Assembly (NCBI GenBank): GCA_016190245.1
Contig: JACPQY010000080.1
Location: 23,023 to 87,022, forward strand
Direction: 5' to 3'
DNA length: 64,000 bases
Origin: Nitrospirota bacterium
Lineage (GTDB): Bacteria > JACPQY01
Shown one piece after another: positions 16,615 through 24,655 of this stretch (position 1 is the stretch's first letter; the number at the start of each line of letters is the position of its first letter). Below the pieces are notes generated by a model. That model made no database searches. It was not told where the DNA came from and was given only the letters and a program-made list of their open reading frames with translations. Both the position numbers and the translations under genes were made by a program.

Positions 16615-17336
16615 GGAAAGCCGGACCGTCCCTCCGGGCCGCGGGCATCGTGGTGGCCGTGGACGGACCTGCGGGCGCAGGGAAGAGCAGTGTGTGCCGG
16701 GCCGTCGCCGATCACCTCGGTCTGCTCTACGTGGACACGGGGGCCATGTATCGCGCCGTGGCCTACGCGCTGCGTGGCCGCCGCCAACTCCTGGGACAGG
16801 ACGGGCGGCTGGCCGACGCGCTCGCCGCCCTGCGGGTGGACCTGCAGAGGCCACGCGGAGGCGGACCGCTCCGGGTCAAGCTGAACGGCCGCGACGTGAC
16901 CCGCGAGGTCCGCGCCCCCGAAATCGGAGAGCTCGCCTCTCTCGTTTCCCGACACGTCCTCGTCCGGAAAAGGCTGGTTGCATTGCAAAGGTCGTTGGCC
17001 TATCATCCCGGCATCATTATGGAGGGTCGTGACATCGGGAGTGTGGTATTCCCAGACGCCGACGTAAAGGTCTACCTCACGGCGAGCGTGCGCGAGCGCG
17101 CCCGGCGCCGGGCGGAGGACCTGGCCCTCCAGGGGCGGCGCGTGCCGTTGCCCGTGATCGAGCGCGAAATCCGGCGAAGGGACCGGCGCGACCGCAGCCG
17201 CAAGGTCTCCCCGCTGCGCGTCGCCAGCGGCGCCATCCGACTCGACACGAGTCGCATGACCGAGGCGCAGGTGGTGGAGGCGCTCGGCCGCCTCGTCCGC
17301 AAGCGCTTGAAGGCGCGCTCGGACCTGCTACAATGA
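16611..17336 (+). CDS. cmk: Cytidylate kinase
   Basis: Phosphorylates CMP/dCMP with ATP. P-loop VAVDGPAGAGKSSVCRAVA, the acceptor-site segment YVDTGAMYRAVAYAL, and MEGRDIGSVVFPDADVKVYL with the lid motif are all present. GTG 16611 overlaps the aroA stop (GTGA) and gives 241 residues; a later GTG could also serve since about 10 residues precede the conserved part. The aroA-cmk-rpsA order is widespread in Proteobacteria. Confidence 0.93.
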   Translation: MRKAGPSLRAAGIVVAVDGPAGAGKSSVCRAVADHLGLLYVDTGAMYRAVAYALRGRRQLLGQDGRLADALAALRVDLQRPRGGGPLRVKLNGRDVTREVRAPEIGELASLVSRHVLVRKRLVALQRSLAYHPGIIMEGRDIGSVVFPDADVKVYLTASVRERARRRAEDLALQGRRVPLPVIEREIRRRDRRDRSRKVSPLRVASGAIRLDTSRMTEAQVVEALGRLVRKRLKARSDLLQ

Positions 17337-17352
17337 CGCCCCCTTGACCGGT

Positions 17353-19011
17353 ATGGAAACACCGACTGCACCCGATCCGACTCTGGAAGAGTTGCTCAAC
17401 CGAGCCGTTCCCCAGATCCGCCCCGGCCAGATCGTGAAGGGGCGAGTGATTGATATCGCGCAAGACCGGGTCCTGGTTGACGTGGGCTACAAGTCGGAAG
17501 GATTCGTCGCCAAGTCCGAGTTCATGGACACCAACAAGGAGTTGAGCATCAAAGTGGGGGACCAGGTGGAGGTCCTCGTCGAGGGCATGGAGGACGAGGG
17601 CCCGATCGAGCTCTCAAGGATCAAGGCCGAGCGGGCCAAGGTCATCGAGGAACTGCGCGAGGCCAGCGAGCGGGACGGCGAGGTCGACGGTGTGATCGTT
17701 CAGCGCGTAAAGGGCGGTTTCTTCGTAGATGTGGGCGCGCCCGCGTTCCTGCCGGGCTCCCAGGTCGAGATCCATCCGGTGAAAGACTACGACGCGTACG
17801 TCGGCAAGACGTTCAAATTCAAGATCCTGGCCTTCAACCCAGAGAAGCGGAACATCATTCTTTCACGCAAGGCCTACCTCCAGAAGGTCAAGGAGAAGCT
17901 GAAGCAGGAGATCCTCGTCAAGATCCGGCCCGGCAAGAAACTGACGGGCAAGGTCAAGAACATCATGCCCTACGGCGTCTTCGTGGATCTGGGCGGGATC
18001 GACGGCCTCATGTATACGAAGGACATTTCCTGGAGCCGGATCCGGCACCCGGCCGACGTCCTCAAGACGGGCGACGACGTGGAGGTGGTGGTCCTCAAGA
18101 TCGACGCGGAGACGGGCAAGATCACGCTCGGTCGAAAACAACTCCTGCCCGATCCGTGGATCAGCGTGATGGACAAGATCACGAAGGGCTCGGTGGTGAA
18201 GGGCAAAGTGACCAAGGTCTCCAACTTCGGCGCGATCGTCGAGGTCGAGCCGGACGTCGAGGCGCTCCTGCCCAAGGCCGAAATCTCGTGGGACAAGAAG
18301 CTCAAGCACCCCTCCGAGGTGGTCAAGGTCGGCGACGAGCTCGAGTTGATGGTTCTTTTTGTCGATCCGGAGAAGCGGCGGATCATCCTGTCGTTCCGGC
18401 AACTCCAGTCTAGCCCGTGGGACACTCTCGAGCAGAACTACACCGTGGGGCAGGACGTGACCGGCGTCGTCAAGGCCGTCAAGGATTTCGGCCTCTTTGT
18501 GGAGTTGGAGGACGGCATCACGGGACTTGTTCACAATTCGGACATCACGTGGAACCGGCGTCTCCAGAAGCCGGCGGTGGCCTTTCGGAAGGGGGAGGAC
18601 ATCCATGTTCGGGTACTTCGGCTCGAGCCCCTCAAGAGGCGCGTGACGTTTGGAATCAAGCAGATCGAGGGCGACCCGTGGGCCACCGCAGGCGAGAACT
18701 ACAGGCCGGGAACCGAAGTCCGCGGGAAAATCGTGGAACTGACCCCCGAGGGGGTCTACGTCGAGATCCGGGATGGCGTGGAGGGTTTCATCCGGCCGGC
18801 GCACATGGGGGAGCGGGCCGAGGGGGAAGGACCGCCGGCGCTCGATCAGGATGGGCGCGTGGTGGCCGAGGTCATCAGCCTGGATCTGCGGAAGCGTCGA
18901 ATGGAATTGAGCCTCAAGACCTACGAGGGCGTGCCGTTGGCGGAAGCCGAAGCGACGCCCGCCGAGCCGCCTGCGCCCGAGCCCCCACCCGAGACCCCCA
19001 GCGAGGCATGA
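17353..19011 (+). CDS. rpsA: 30S ribosomal protein S1
   Basis: RNA-binding ribosomal protein that brings mRNA to the 30S subunit. The 552 residues comprise a chain of S1 (OB-fold) repeats. Repeating lines include VKGRVIDIAQDRVLVDVGYKSEGFV, LTGKVKNIMPYGVFVDLGGIDG and VTGVVKAVKDFGLFVELEDG. The length matches six-repeat S1 proteins. ATG 17353 is preferred to the TTG nine bases earlier. The C terminus is Pro/Glu-rich (EATPAEPPAPEPPP). Its stop overlaps sppA (ATGA). Confidence 0.95.
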   Translation: METPTAPDPTLEELLNRAVPQIRPGQIVKGRVIDIAQDRVLVDVGYKSEGFVAKSEFMDTNKELSIKVGDQVEVLVEGMEDEGPIELSRIKAERAKVIEELREASERDGEVDGVIVQRVKGGFFVDVGAPAFLPGSQVEIHPVKDYDAYVGKTFKFKILAFNPEKRNIILSRKAYLQKVKEKLKQEILVKIRPGKKLTGKVKNIMPYGVFVDLGGIDGLMYTKDISWSRIRHPADVLKTGDDVEVVVLKIDAETGKITLGRKQLLPDPWISVMDKITKGSVVKGKVTKVSNFGAIVEVEPDVEALLPKAEISWDKKLKHPSEVVKVGDELELMVLFVDPEKRRIILSFRQLQSSPWDTLEQNYTVGQDVTGVVKAVKDFGLFVELEDGITGLVHNSDITWNRRLQKPAVAFRKGEDIHVRVLRLEPLKRRVTFGIKQIEGDPWATAGENYRPGTEVRGKIVELTPEGVYVEIRDGVEGFIRPAHMGERAEGEGPPALDQDGRVVAEVISLDLRKRRMELSLKTYEGVPLAEAEATPAEPPAPEPPPETPSEA

Positions 19012-19952
19012 GCCAAAGCGCCCCGTGCGGGGTCCCGAACCGCGGGCGGCGGATTCGGGAAGACACGCGGGGCCGCGCCCGAATCGGCGGCCTCATCCTT
19101 GTGGCCGTGCTGATCGTCGCGTTCGCCGGAGGCATGATTCTCGTCGGAATGAGAGGCGGGCCGAAGCGGTGGGTGGCACGGACCGGCGGCAAGCTGGCCC
19201 GTGTGGACCTCGAAGGGATCATTCTCGAATCCGAACCCACAACGAAATGGCTGAAGACCTATGCGGACCGCGAGGACATCAAGGGCATCATTCTGAGGAT
19301 CGATTCACAAGGCGGCGCGGTCGGCCCCTCCCAGGAAATCTATGCCATGGTGAAGGAGGTCCGAACGGTCAAGCCGGTGGTCGCCTCGCTGGGCAGCGTG
19401 GCCGCATCGGGCGGGTACTATGTCGCCAGCGCGGCCACCCGGATCTTTTCCAACCCCGGCACGCTCACCGGGAACGTTGGGGTGATCATGGGCTACACCC
19501 ACGTGGAGCGGCTGCTGAATCGGATCTACGTCGATCCCGTGATCGTGAAGAGCGGGGCGAGAAAAGACGTGGCCTCCCCGATGCGTCCGCCCACCGAGGA
19601 AGATCTGGCGCTGCTTCAGGGGTTGGTGGACGACGTCAGCCGTCAATTCCTCGCCGATGTTCGATCTCAGCGGGAGTTGACGGAAGAGACTGTGGCCCTG
19701 ATTTCGGACGGCCGGCCGCTCTCGGGCGCGCAGGCCAAGGACATGGGGCTGGTGGATGACCTGGGCACTCTCCAGGACGCTACGGCGTGGTTGAAGGCCC
19801 AGGCGGGGATCGAGGGAGAGCCCGTGATTGTGCGCCCGCCCTCGCCGCAGCCGAGTCTGATCGAGTGGCTCACCTCGCGACCCGAACAGCGATTTCCGGC
19901 GAGTGTGTTGGAGCAGTTGTTTTTCTTCGGCCCCATGTTGAGCGTGCGATAA
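19008..19952 (+). CDS. sppA: Signal peptide peptidase SppA (short form)
   Basis: Membrane-anchored serine protease of the SppA/S49 family that degrades cleaved signal peptides. The first 55 residues hold one membrane segment (GGLILVAVLIVAFAGGMILVG). The Ser nucleophile lies in GSVAASGGYYVASAA and the general-base Lys in IVKSGARKD. At 314 residues it is the short, single-domain form that assembles as a ring. ATG 19008 overlaps the rpsA stop. rpsA-sppA-ihfB order is typical of deltaproteobacterial-type genomes. Confidence 0.92.
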   Translation: MSQSAPCGVPNRGRRIREDTRGRARIGGLILVAVLIVAFAGGMILVGMRGGPKRWVARTGGKLARVDLEGIILESEPTTKWLKTYADREDIKGIILRIDSQGGAVGPSQEIYAMVKEVRTVKPVVASLGSVAASGGYYVASAATRIFSNPGTLTGNVGVIMGYTHVERLLNRIYVDPVIVKSGARKDVASPMRPPTEEDLALLQGLVDDVSRQFLADVRSQRELTEETVALISDGRPLSGAQAKDMGLVDDLGTLQDATAWLKAQAGIEGEPVIVRPPSPQPSLIEWLTSRPEQRFPASVLEQLFFFGPMLSVR

Positions 19953-20248
19953 TGCCGATGCGTCAGAGCGACCTCATGGACAAGCTGGCCAGGGAGTACC
20001 CCGACCTCGAGAAAGACGCGGTCCGCTCGGTGGTCAAGTCCTGCTTCAAAACTCTCGCCGAATCGCTTCGCAAGGGGCGGCGCGTGGAGATCCGGGGATT
20101 CGGCGTGTTCCTCGTCAAGAGCCATGGCGCCCGCCGCGTGAAGATTCCGAACCGTCCCCAGTCCTTCAAGATCCCCCCGCGGAGGCTTCTCACCTTCAAG
20201 GCGAGCGGGCTCCTGCTTCAGCAGGTCAATCACACACGGGGGCGATGA
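19952..20248 (+). CDS. ihfB: HU/IHF-family DNA-binding protein (IHF-beta position)
   Basis: A small DNA-bending protein. The 98 residues contain the N-terminal helices (RQSDLMDKLAREYPDLEKD) and the beta-arm region RGFGVFLVKSHGARRVKIPN, the position of the RNPxTG motif of HU/IHF. Here the NPRTG core is replaced by IPNRPQSFKIPP, a modest deviation. ATG 19952 overlaps the sppA TAA by one base; ATG 19958 is also possible. Its place after rpsA-sppA equals that of ihfB. IHF-beta versus HU cannot be decided without an alignment. Confidence 0.85.
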   Translation: MPMRQSDLMDKLAREYPDLEKDAVRSVVKSCFKTLAESLRKGRRVEIRGFGVFLVKSHGARRVKIPNRPQSFKIPPRRLLTFKASGLLLQQVNHTRGR

Positions 20249-20811
20249 GGCGCATCCTCCTTGCCGGTGCCGCCTGTCTCGCGCTCGCGGCGTGCAGCCG
20301 GGAGAAGATGGCGCGTGTGGAGACCGAACGCGGAACCTTCGTCATCGAGCTGTTCGACAAGGACGCCCCGAAAACGGTGGAGAATTTCAGAAAACTCGTG
20401 AAGGCCGACTTCTACGACGGTCAGACCATCTTCCGAGCGGAGCAGGGATTTGTGATCCAGACGGGCGACCCGAAAGCGGACGGGACCGGCGGACCGCCGT
20501 ACGCCCTCGGTGAGAGGCTCGGTGTGGCCATCGCGAATCAGCCCAAATCGGGGGAGCCCTCGCCGGAGACGTACTTCATCGCGCCGGAGATCAACGCCCG
20601 CAAGCACGTCGAGGGAACGGTGGGGATGGTGCGCCGGCCGGACAGCGTCGATCCGAATCGCCTCTCAAACGGGAGCCAGTTTTACATCAGCCTGAACGAG
20701 CTCAAGCACCTGGACGACCAATACACCGTGTTTGGGCAGGTGGTGGAGGGGATGGACGTGGTGAAGGCGATCCGGAAGGGCGACACGATCCGCAACATCA
20801 CGTTCAAGTAG
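20245..20811 (+). CDS. Peptidyl-prolyl cis-trans isomerase, cyclophilin lipoprotein
   Basis: Catalyses proline isomerisation, here probably on the periplasmic face. The 188 residues start with a lipoprotein signal (RRILLAGAACLALAACSREK, lipobox LAAC). The cyclophilin fold follows: TERGTFVIELFDKDAPKTVE, the active-site FRAEQGFVIQTGDP, SNGSQFYISL and FGQVVEGMDVV. ATG 20245 overlaps the ihfB stop by 4 nt. The cyclophilin ends the long aromatic/rpsA operon before REP-like DNA. Confidence 0.92.
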   Translation: MRRILLAGAACLALAACSREKMARVETERGTFVIELFDKDAPKTVENFRKLVKADFYDGQTIFRAEQGFVIQTGDPKADGTGGPPYALGERLGVAIANQPKSGEPSPETYFIAPEINARKHVEGTVGMVRRPDSVDPNRLSNGSQFYISLNELKHLDDQYTVFGQVVEGMDVVKAIRKGDTIRNITFK

Positions 20812-20829
20812 GGACCGATTCTCACCTGC

Positions 20830-20931
20830 CCGCCGATTGGCAGGCGGGTCGGTCCGTCCCCACGAGCATCAGTCGGTAGCCGCGGGCTTTCCGCCTCTGG
20901 GCGGGTCCGCCTCTCGGCGCGACAGCCCGCG
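20830..20931. repeat. REP/BIME-like palindromic element, copy 4
   Basis: A CCTGCC/GGCAGG pair lies at 20825-20846. GTAG at 20876-20879 heads CGCGGGCT (20881-20888), paired with AGCCCGCG (20924-20931) around an inner GGCGGG-TCC-GCC structure. Between ppi and the unknown minus-strand gene it may also act as a bidirectional terminator. Confidence 0.5.
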
Positions 20932-20938
20932 TCCCTTC

Positions 20939-21526
20939 CTACGCGTACAGGCTGACGCGTGTGGGGCCGACCGGCGGCGCTGTGCCCGCCCACTCGGCCG
21001 TCGAGCGAAACAGATTGAGACGGGCCGACTCGCTGTAGTCGGCGATCGGGACGGGTGCAAGAATCTGCTGGCGGACGCCCAGGGAGGCGCGATAGCCTTC
21101 CGGACTCGTGTAGGTCATGTCGTAAACGCCGGCCGGTGTTGTTTCCTCTTCGGGCAGCTCGAAGTACGCCGGAGCCTGCCCGGCTTCCTGCGGGGATCGG
21201 TTGAGGATTCGATGCGCGCGCCGGATGAGCTGGGCGGCGGACGAAAGGTTTCCGTTGCGAAACTCCTGATTCGCGAATTCGACGAGATCCCGCACATCTT
21301 CCCCCACGAGCGCGTCGAGGATGGACCGCACCGCCACCCGGGTCGGCCGCTGCGGGCGTTCGGCGGCTTCCCCGGGCTCCGCCCTGGGTGAAGTGGGGTA
21401 GGCGTTGGTCTCGCGGGTCCCGCCGACCGCTTTGATGGGGATCTCCAGGGTTTGGCTCACCGGCGCCACGATCCGGGGCAGGATATGGCGATAGTCGTAT
21501 GTAAGGTCGTACAGGTGTGTTGCCAC
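20939..21526 (-). CDS. Protein of unknown function
   Basis: A 195-residue protein with no recognised domain, signal peptide or membrane span. The N-terminal 60 residues are mixed (HLYDLTYDYRHILPRI, then a Pro/Glu-rich linker). Residues 63-115 look helical (RSILDALVGEDVRDLVEFAN). The C-terminal third has aromatic and small residues. GTG 21526 is the only good start and sits 7 nt behind a TACAAT box, so the mRNA may be leaderless. It lies alone between REP DNA and the mannose gene cluster. Base composition matches neighbours, so it is probably a true gene. Confidence 0.6.
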   Translation of the reverse strand: MATHLYDLTYDYRHILPRIVAPVSQTLEIPIKAVGGTRETNAYPTSPRAEPGEAAERPQRPTRVAVRSILDALVGEDVRDLVEFANQEFRNGNLSSAAQLIRRAHRILNRSPQEAGQAPAYFELPEEETTPAGVYDMTYTSPEGYRASLGVRQQILAPVPIADYSESARLNLFRSTAEWAGTAPPVGPTRVSLYA

Positions 21527-21533
21527 TTCTCCT

Positions 21534-21562
21534 ATTGTACCCCGGAAAACACCACCCGCGAA
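21534..21562 (-). promoter_or_regulatory. Candidate leaderless promoter of the unknown gene
   Basis: On the minus strand TTCGCG (21562-21557), 17 nt, TACAAT (21539-21534), then 7 nt to the GTG at 21526. The -10 is good (5 of 6). Confidence 0.45.
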
Positions 21563-21584
21563 GGCCGCGGGGCGGGGGGGGGCG

Positions 21585-23009
21585 TCAGGCGAGGGAGAGG
21601 ACGAGTTTGCGGGCTTCGGAGAGGGCCACGCCGATGTCGGGCTCGTTGGCCATTTCGGCGTAGATTCGCAGGGTTGGCTCTGTACCGCTGAAGCGAAACA
21701 AGAGCCAATCGCCTCCCTTGAAAAAGACCTTCAGTCCGTCGAGGGTTGACTGCTCCACGATCGCCTTCTCGCCGAGGCGTCCGCCGAGACGATCCGACAA
21801 ACGTCGGTAGAGCGCGGCGTTCGGTCCCCCCGGGACCTCCCAATGGACGTCCTCGCGGGCGAAGTGATGCGGGCCGTATCGTTCGTGGAGCTCATCTATC
21901 AGTCCGCTGAGCTTCTTTCCCGTTTGGGCCATGTATTCGAGGAGGAGGATGGCGCAGAAGAAGCCGTCCCGCTCCATGATGTGGTGCTTCATACCGATGC
22001 CCCCGCTTTCTTCCCCGCCAATGAAGACTTTGCTCTTGAGCATCTGTTCGACGAGATGCTTGAAGCCGATGGGGGTTTCGCGGATCTTGGCGCCGAACGC
22101 GGCGGCCATCTTCTCGACCATGGACGTCGAGGAAAAGGTTTTGCCCACCAGCCCGCGAATCTTCTTGTGGTTCCACAGGTAGTCGAGGAGGAGGGCGAAG
22201 ATCCGGTGGGAATCCACGTACCGGCCGGCATCGTCCACCGCGGCGATCCGGTCCGCGTCCCCGTCGAAAGCAAAGCCCGCATCGAGGCGGCCATCAACGA
22301 CCGTCTTTTTGAGCGTTTCGAGTTTGTGCTCCAGGGGTTCCGGGGCGACGCCTTCAAACCCGGGATTGTGGTGGCAGCGGAGGTCGGTGAGTTCGGCGAC
22401 GTGGGGCCCGAGCAAGGGCCGCAGATGGCCTTGTCCGGCCCCGAACATGTAGTCCACGGCCACGCGGAAACCCCTGGCCTCGATCGCGCTCCACTTGATG
22501 AGTTCCATGAGGTGATCGCCGTAAATGGCCCTGAGGTCGATGCTTTTCAGATCCGCCTTCCTACCCCTTGCTCGTGGCTCCTTCGCGGGAAGTGAGCGGT
22601 AGACGGCTTCGATCCGCGTGATCATGTCTCCGACGGCGGGTCCTCCATAGTAGCCCTTAACCTTGAGGCCGTTGTAGGCCGGTGGATTGTGGCTGGCCGT
22701 GACCACGATCCCGCCGGCGGCCCCGAGTTTCTTGACGGCGAGAGAAACCATCGGGGTGGTGACGAAACGATCCGCGAGGAGGACGGCGGCCCCGGCGCGC
22801 GTGGCGGCATCGGCGGCACGTGCCGCGAACTGATCGGACAGGAATCGCGTGTCGTAGCCGATGACGATGGTCCGGCCTCTCTTCTGCCGGAGGAGGTACC
22901 GGGCGATCGCGCCGGCCACTCGCTCGACGCGCTCGAACGTAAACCTATCGGCAATGACGGCCCGCCAGCCGTCCGTGCCGAACCGCACGTCCTGTCCGCC
23001 CTTCGTCAT
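21585..23009 (-). CDS. Phosphomannomutase/phosphoglucomutase
   Basis: Interconverts hexose 1- and 6-phosphates. Features of the alpha-D-phosphohexomutase family: catalytic Ser106 in TASHNP, the metal loop DGDADR, the sugar loop GGEESGG and the phosphate loop FRFSGTEPTLRIYAE. ATG 23009 gives 474 residues and follows GGAAGGA; it overlaps the guanylyltransferase stop (ATGA). GTG 23024 is an alternative. Placement beside ManC suggests mannose-6-phosphate to mannose-1-phosphate conversion for GDP-mannose, but substrate choice cannot be read with certainty. Confidence 0.9.
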   Translation of the reverse strand: MTKGGQDVRFGTDGWRAVIADRFTFERVERVAGAIARYLLRQKRGRTIVIGYDTRFLSDQFAARAADAATRAGAAVLLADRFVTTPMVSLAVKKLGAAGGIVVTASHNPPAYNGLKVKGYYGGPAVGDMITRIEAVYRSLPAKEPRARGRKADLKSIDLRAIYGDHLMELIKWSAIEARGFRVAVDYMFGAGQGHLRPLLGPHVAELTDLRCHHNPGFEGVAPEPLEHKLETLKKTVVDGRLDAGFAFDGDADRIAAVDDAGRYVDSHRIFALLLDYLWNHKKIRGLVGKTFSSTSMVEKMAAAFGAKIRETPIGFKHLVEQMLKSKVFIGGEESGGIGMKHHIMERDGFFCAILLLEYMAQTGKKLSGLIDELHERYGPHHFAREDVHWEVPGGPNAALYRRLSDRLGGRLGEKAIVEQSTLDGLKVFFKGGDWLLFRFSGTEPTLRIYAEMANEPDIGVALSEARKLVLSLA

Positions 23010-24088
23010 GTGTATTCCTTCCACCCCTTCTGGTTGAGCTGTTCGACGACCTTCTTGATGTTCTGGTCCTCATCCTTGCGGCAGATGAGGATCGCGTCGG
23101 CGGTCTCGACCACATGGAGATTTTCGACGCCCACCAGCGCCACGAGGCGGCCGGTATTGAACACGAAGCAGTTTCGGCTGTCCACGTGGACCACCTTGCC
23201 CTTGGCGGCGATGCCGGCGGTGTCCTTCTCGAAGAAGCCCTCCAGGGCGCTCCAGCTCCCCAGGTCGCTCCAGACGAAATCGCCGCGCATGACGGCGATG
23301 TTGTGCGCCTTCTCCATGACGGCATAGTCGATCGAGATGAACGGGAACTGCTCGTAGAGCTCCGCCATTGTCTCGGGGGTGGGGAAGGCGTGCAATCCCA
23401 TGAGCGACTGGTGCATCTTGGGGAGGTGGCGCGCGAACTCGGCAAGGATCGCCTCGGCCCGAAAAATGAAGATTCCCGCGTTCCACAGGTACTGGCGGGA
23501 ACGCACGTAGGCCTTGGCGGTCTGCCGGTTGGGCTTCTCGACGAAACGAGAGCATCGGTAGAACGTGATCCCGTTCAACCGCGTGATCACCCGGCCCTTG
23601 CGGATGTAGCCGTAACCCGTTTCCTCGCTGTGGGGCGGCGCACCGATGGTGACGATGACATTCTGCCGCTCGATGATCTTGAGGGAGGTTTCCACCGCGA
23701 GCGTGAACTTCTCGCGTTTGCTGATGATGTGGTCGGACGGGAAGACCGCGACGGGGGCGTTGCCGTGGCGGAGTTGGATCAGACGGCTGCACAGGCCGAT
23801 CGGCGCCGTCGTGTTCCGGCCGACGGGTTCGAGGATGATCTGGTCCGCGGGCACCTCGGGGAGTTGAACGCGGATCGCGCTGGCGTAGGGTCGAAGGGTG
23901 ACGACCCAGATGTTCTGCGGCTCGAACATGAGCTTGAGCCGTTCGTACGTGGATTTGAGCAGCGTGACCCCGCCCACGATGTTGAGGAGCTGCTTGGGGC
24001 GGTCGGTGCGGGAGAGCGGCCAGAACCGCTGGCCCTTGCCGCCGGCGAGAATGATGGCCTGGGGCTTAGGCTGGCCGGGTCCTGCCAT
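23006..24088 (-). CDS. manC: Mannose-1-phosphate guanylyltransferase (ManC/Mpg type)
   Basis: Makes GDP-mannose from mannose 1-phosphate and GTP. The N-terminal nucleotide motif ILAGGKGQRFWPLSR and PKQLL are typical, as are FVEKPNRQTA and YAVMEKAHNIAV. The 360 residues include the nucleotidyltransferase domain only; the isomerase-like cupin domain of bifunctional proteins is a separate upstream gene that overlaps this one by 23 nt. ATG 24088. It probably shares a transcript with that cupin gene and the mutase. Confidence 0.92.
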   Translation of the reverse strand: MAGPGQPKPQAIILAGGKGQRFWPLSRTDRPKQLLNIVGGVTLLKSTYERLKLMFEPQNIWVVTLRPYASAIRVQLPEVPADQIILEPVGRNTTAPIGLCSRLIQLRHGNAPVAVFPSDHIISKREKFTLAVETSLKIIERQNVIVTIGAPPHSEETGYGYIRKGRVITRLNGITFYRCSRFVEKPNRQTAKAYVRSRQYLWNAGIFIFRAEAILAEFARHLPKMHQSLMGLHAFPTPETMAELYEQFPFISIDYAVMEKAHNIAVMRGDFVWSDLGSWSALEGFFEKDTAGIAAKGKVVHVDSRNCFVFNTGRLVALVGVENLHVVETADAILICRKDEDQNIKKVVEQLNQKGWKEYT

Positions 24089-24443
24089 AGTCGTCGCTCA
24101 GGCGCACCACGTCGTTGAGTTGGGCGGTCGAGACTTCAAATAGAGCGGTGGTCTCGATGGCGTGGAAGCGGTGGATGAGGCCGGCGGGGAGGTGGAATGC
24201 CTCGCCGGGCGTGAGGGTGAGGGCGGCGAGCCGTTTCGGCGTTCGTCCGTAAATGAGGCGCAACCGGCCCTTCACCACGAGGATGGATTCGGTTTTTTCG
24301 CGATGGAGTTGGAGCGAGAGACGGTGGCCCTTGCGGATGTGGAGCACCTTTCCCGCGTAGTGGGGCGTGCGGGCGAAAATCAGTTCGTGGCCCCACGGTT
24401 TCGACACCCGCTCGGGCCGGGACTTTGCACACGGCCGTTTCAC
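24066..24443 (-). CDS. Cupin, mannose-6-phosphate isomerase type II-like
   Basis: A 125-residue single-domain cupin that resembles the C-terminal domain of bifunctional mannose-6-phosphate isomerase/GMP proteins: PWGHELIFARTPHYAGK, RKGHRLSLQLHREK, and the metal-site segment PAGLIHRFHAIE. The final DVVRLSDDYGR is a hallmark of these isomerase domains. It would isomerise fructose 6-phosphate and mannose 6-phosphate. GTG 24443 begins inside the end of the inverted-repeat element 24442-24655. It is the first gene of the manC-mutase operon. Confidence 0.85.
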   Translation of the reverse strand: MKRPCAKSRPERVSKPWGHELIFARTPHYAGKVLHIRKGHRLSLQLHREKTESILVVKGRLRLIYGRTPKRLAALTLTPGEAFHLPAGLIHRFHAIETTALFEVSTAQLNDVVRLSDDYGRTRPA

Positions 24444-24655
24444 CCCGCACCTATCCTTTCTGCCGCATTTCTGCTTGCTGCCCCCTTACCATGCAGTTCA
24501 CAGGGAAGGACACGGGCACGATCCTGCCGTCGTCCGTTCCTCTGAAAATGCGACCCGTCAACCTCTCGGAGGATGACAGATCCCATGGATTCCTCCTGCG
24601 GCACGACCAAGGCTCTCGGCCGCACGGCATTTTCGAGAAAGGATAGGTGCGGGGT
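24442..24655. repeat. 214-bp intergenic element with perfect 20-bp inverted repeats
   Basis: Left end 24442-24461 (ACCCCGCACCTATCCTTTCT) is the exact reverse complement of right end 24636-24655. The element fills the gap between the DUF255 stop and the cupin GTG, ending on the first two bases of that GTG (minus strand). It holds a 51-residue frame on the plus strand (24491-24646) that looks incidental. Inside are further small pairs (GGAGGA/TCCTCC). The same first 10 bp recur at 59319. It could be a MITE or a long-range RNA hairpin hiding the start site. Confidence 0.6.

Noticed and set aside
23180-23191. GTCCACGTGGAC palindrome resembling parS
   Set aside because: It differs from the parS core (GTTTCACGTGAAAC or GTTCCACGTGGAAC) in each arm and lies in codons of manC, 29 kb from parAB.
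24491-24646. 51-codon frame inside the inverted-repeat element on the plus strand
   Set aside because: No ribosome site, no family, and it runs into the repeat arm; best explained as chance coding in the element.
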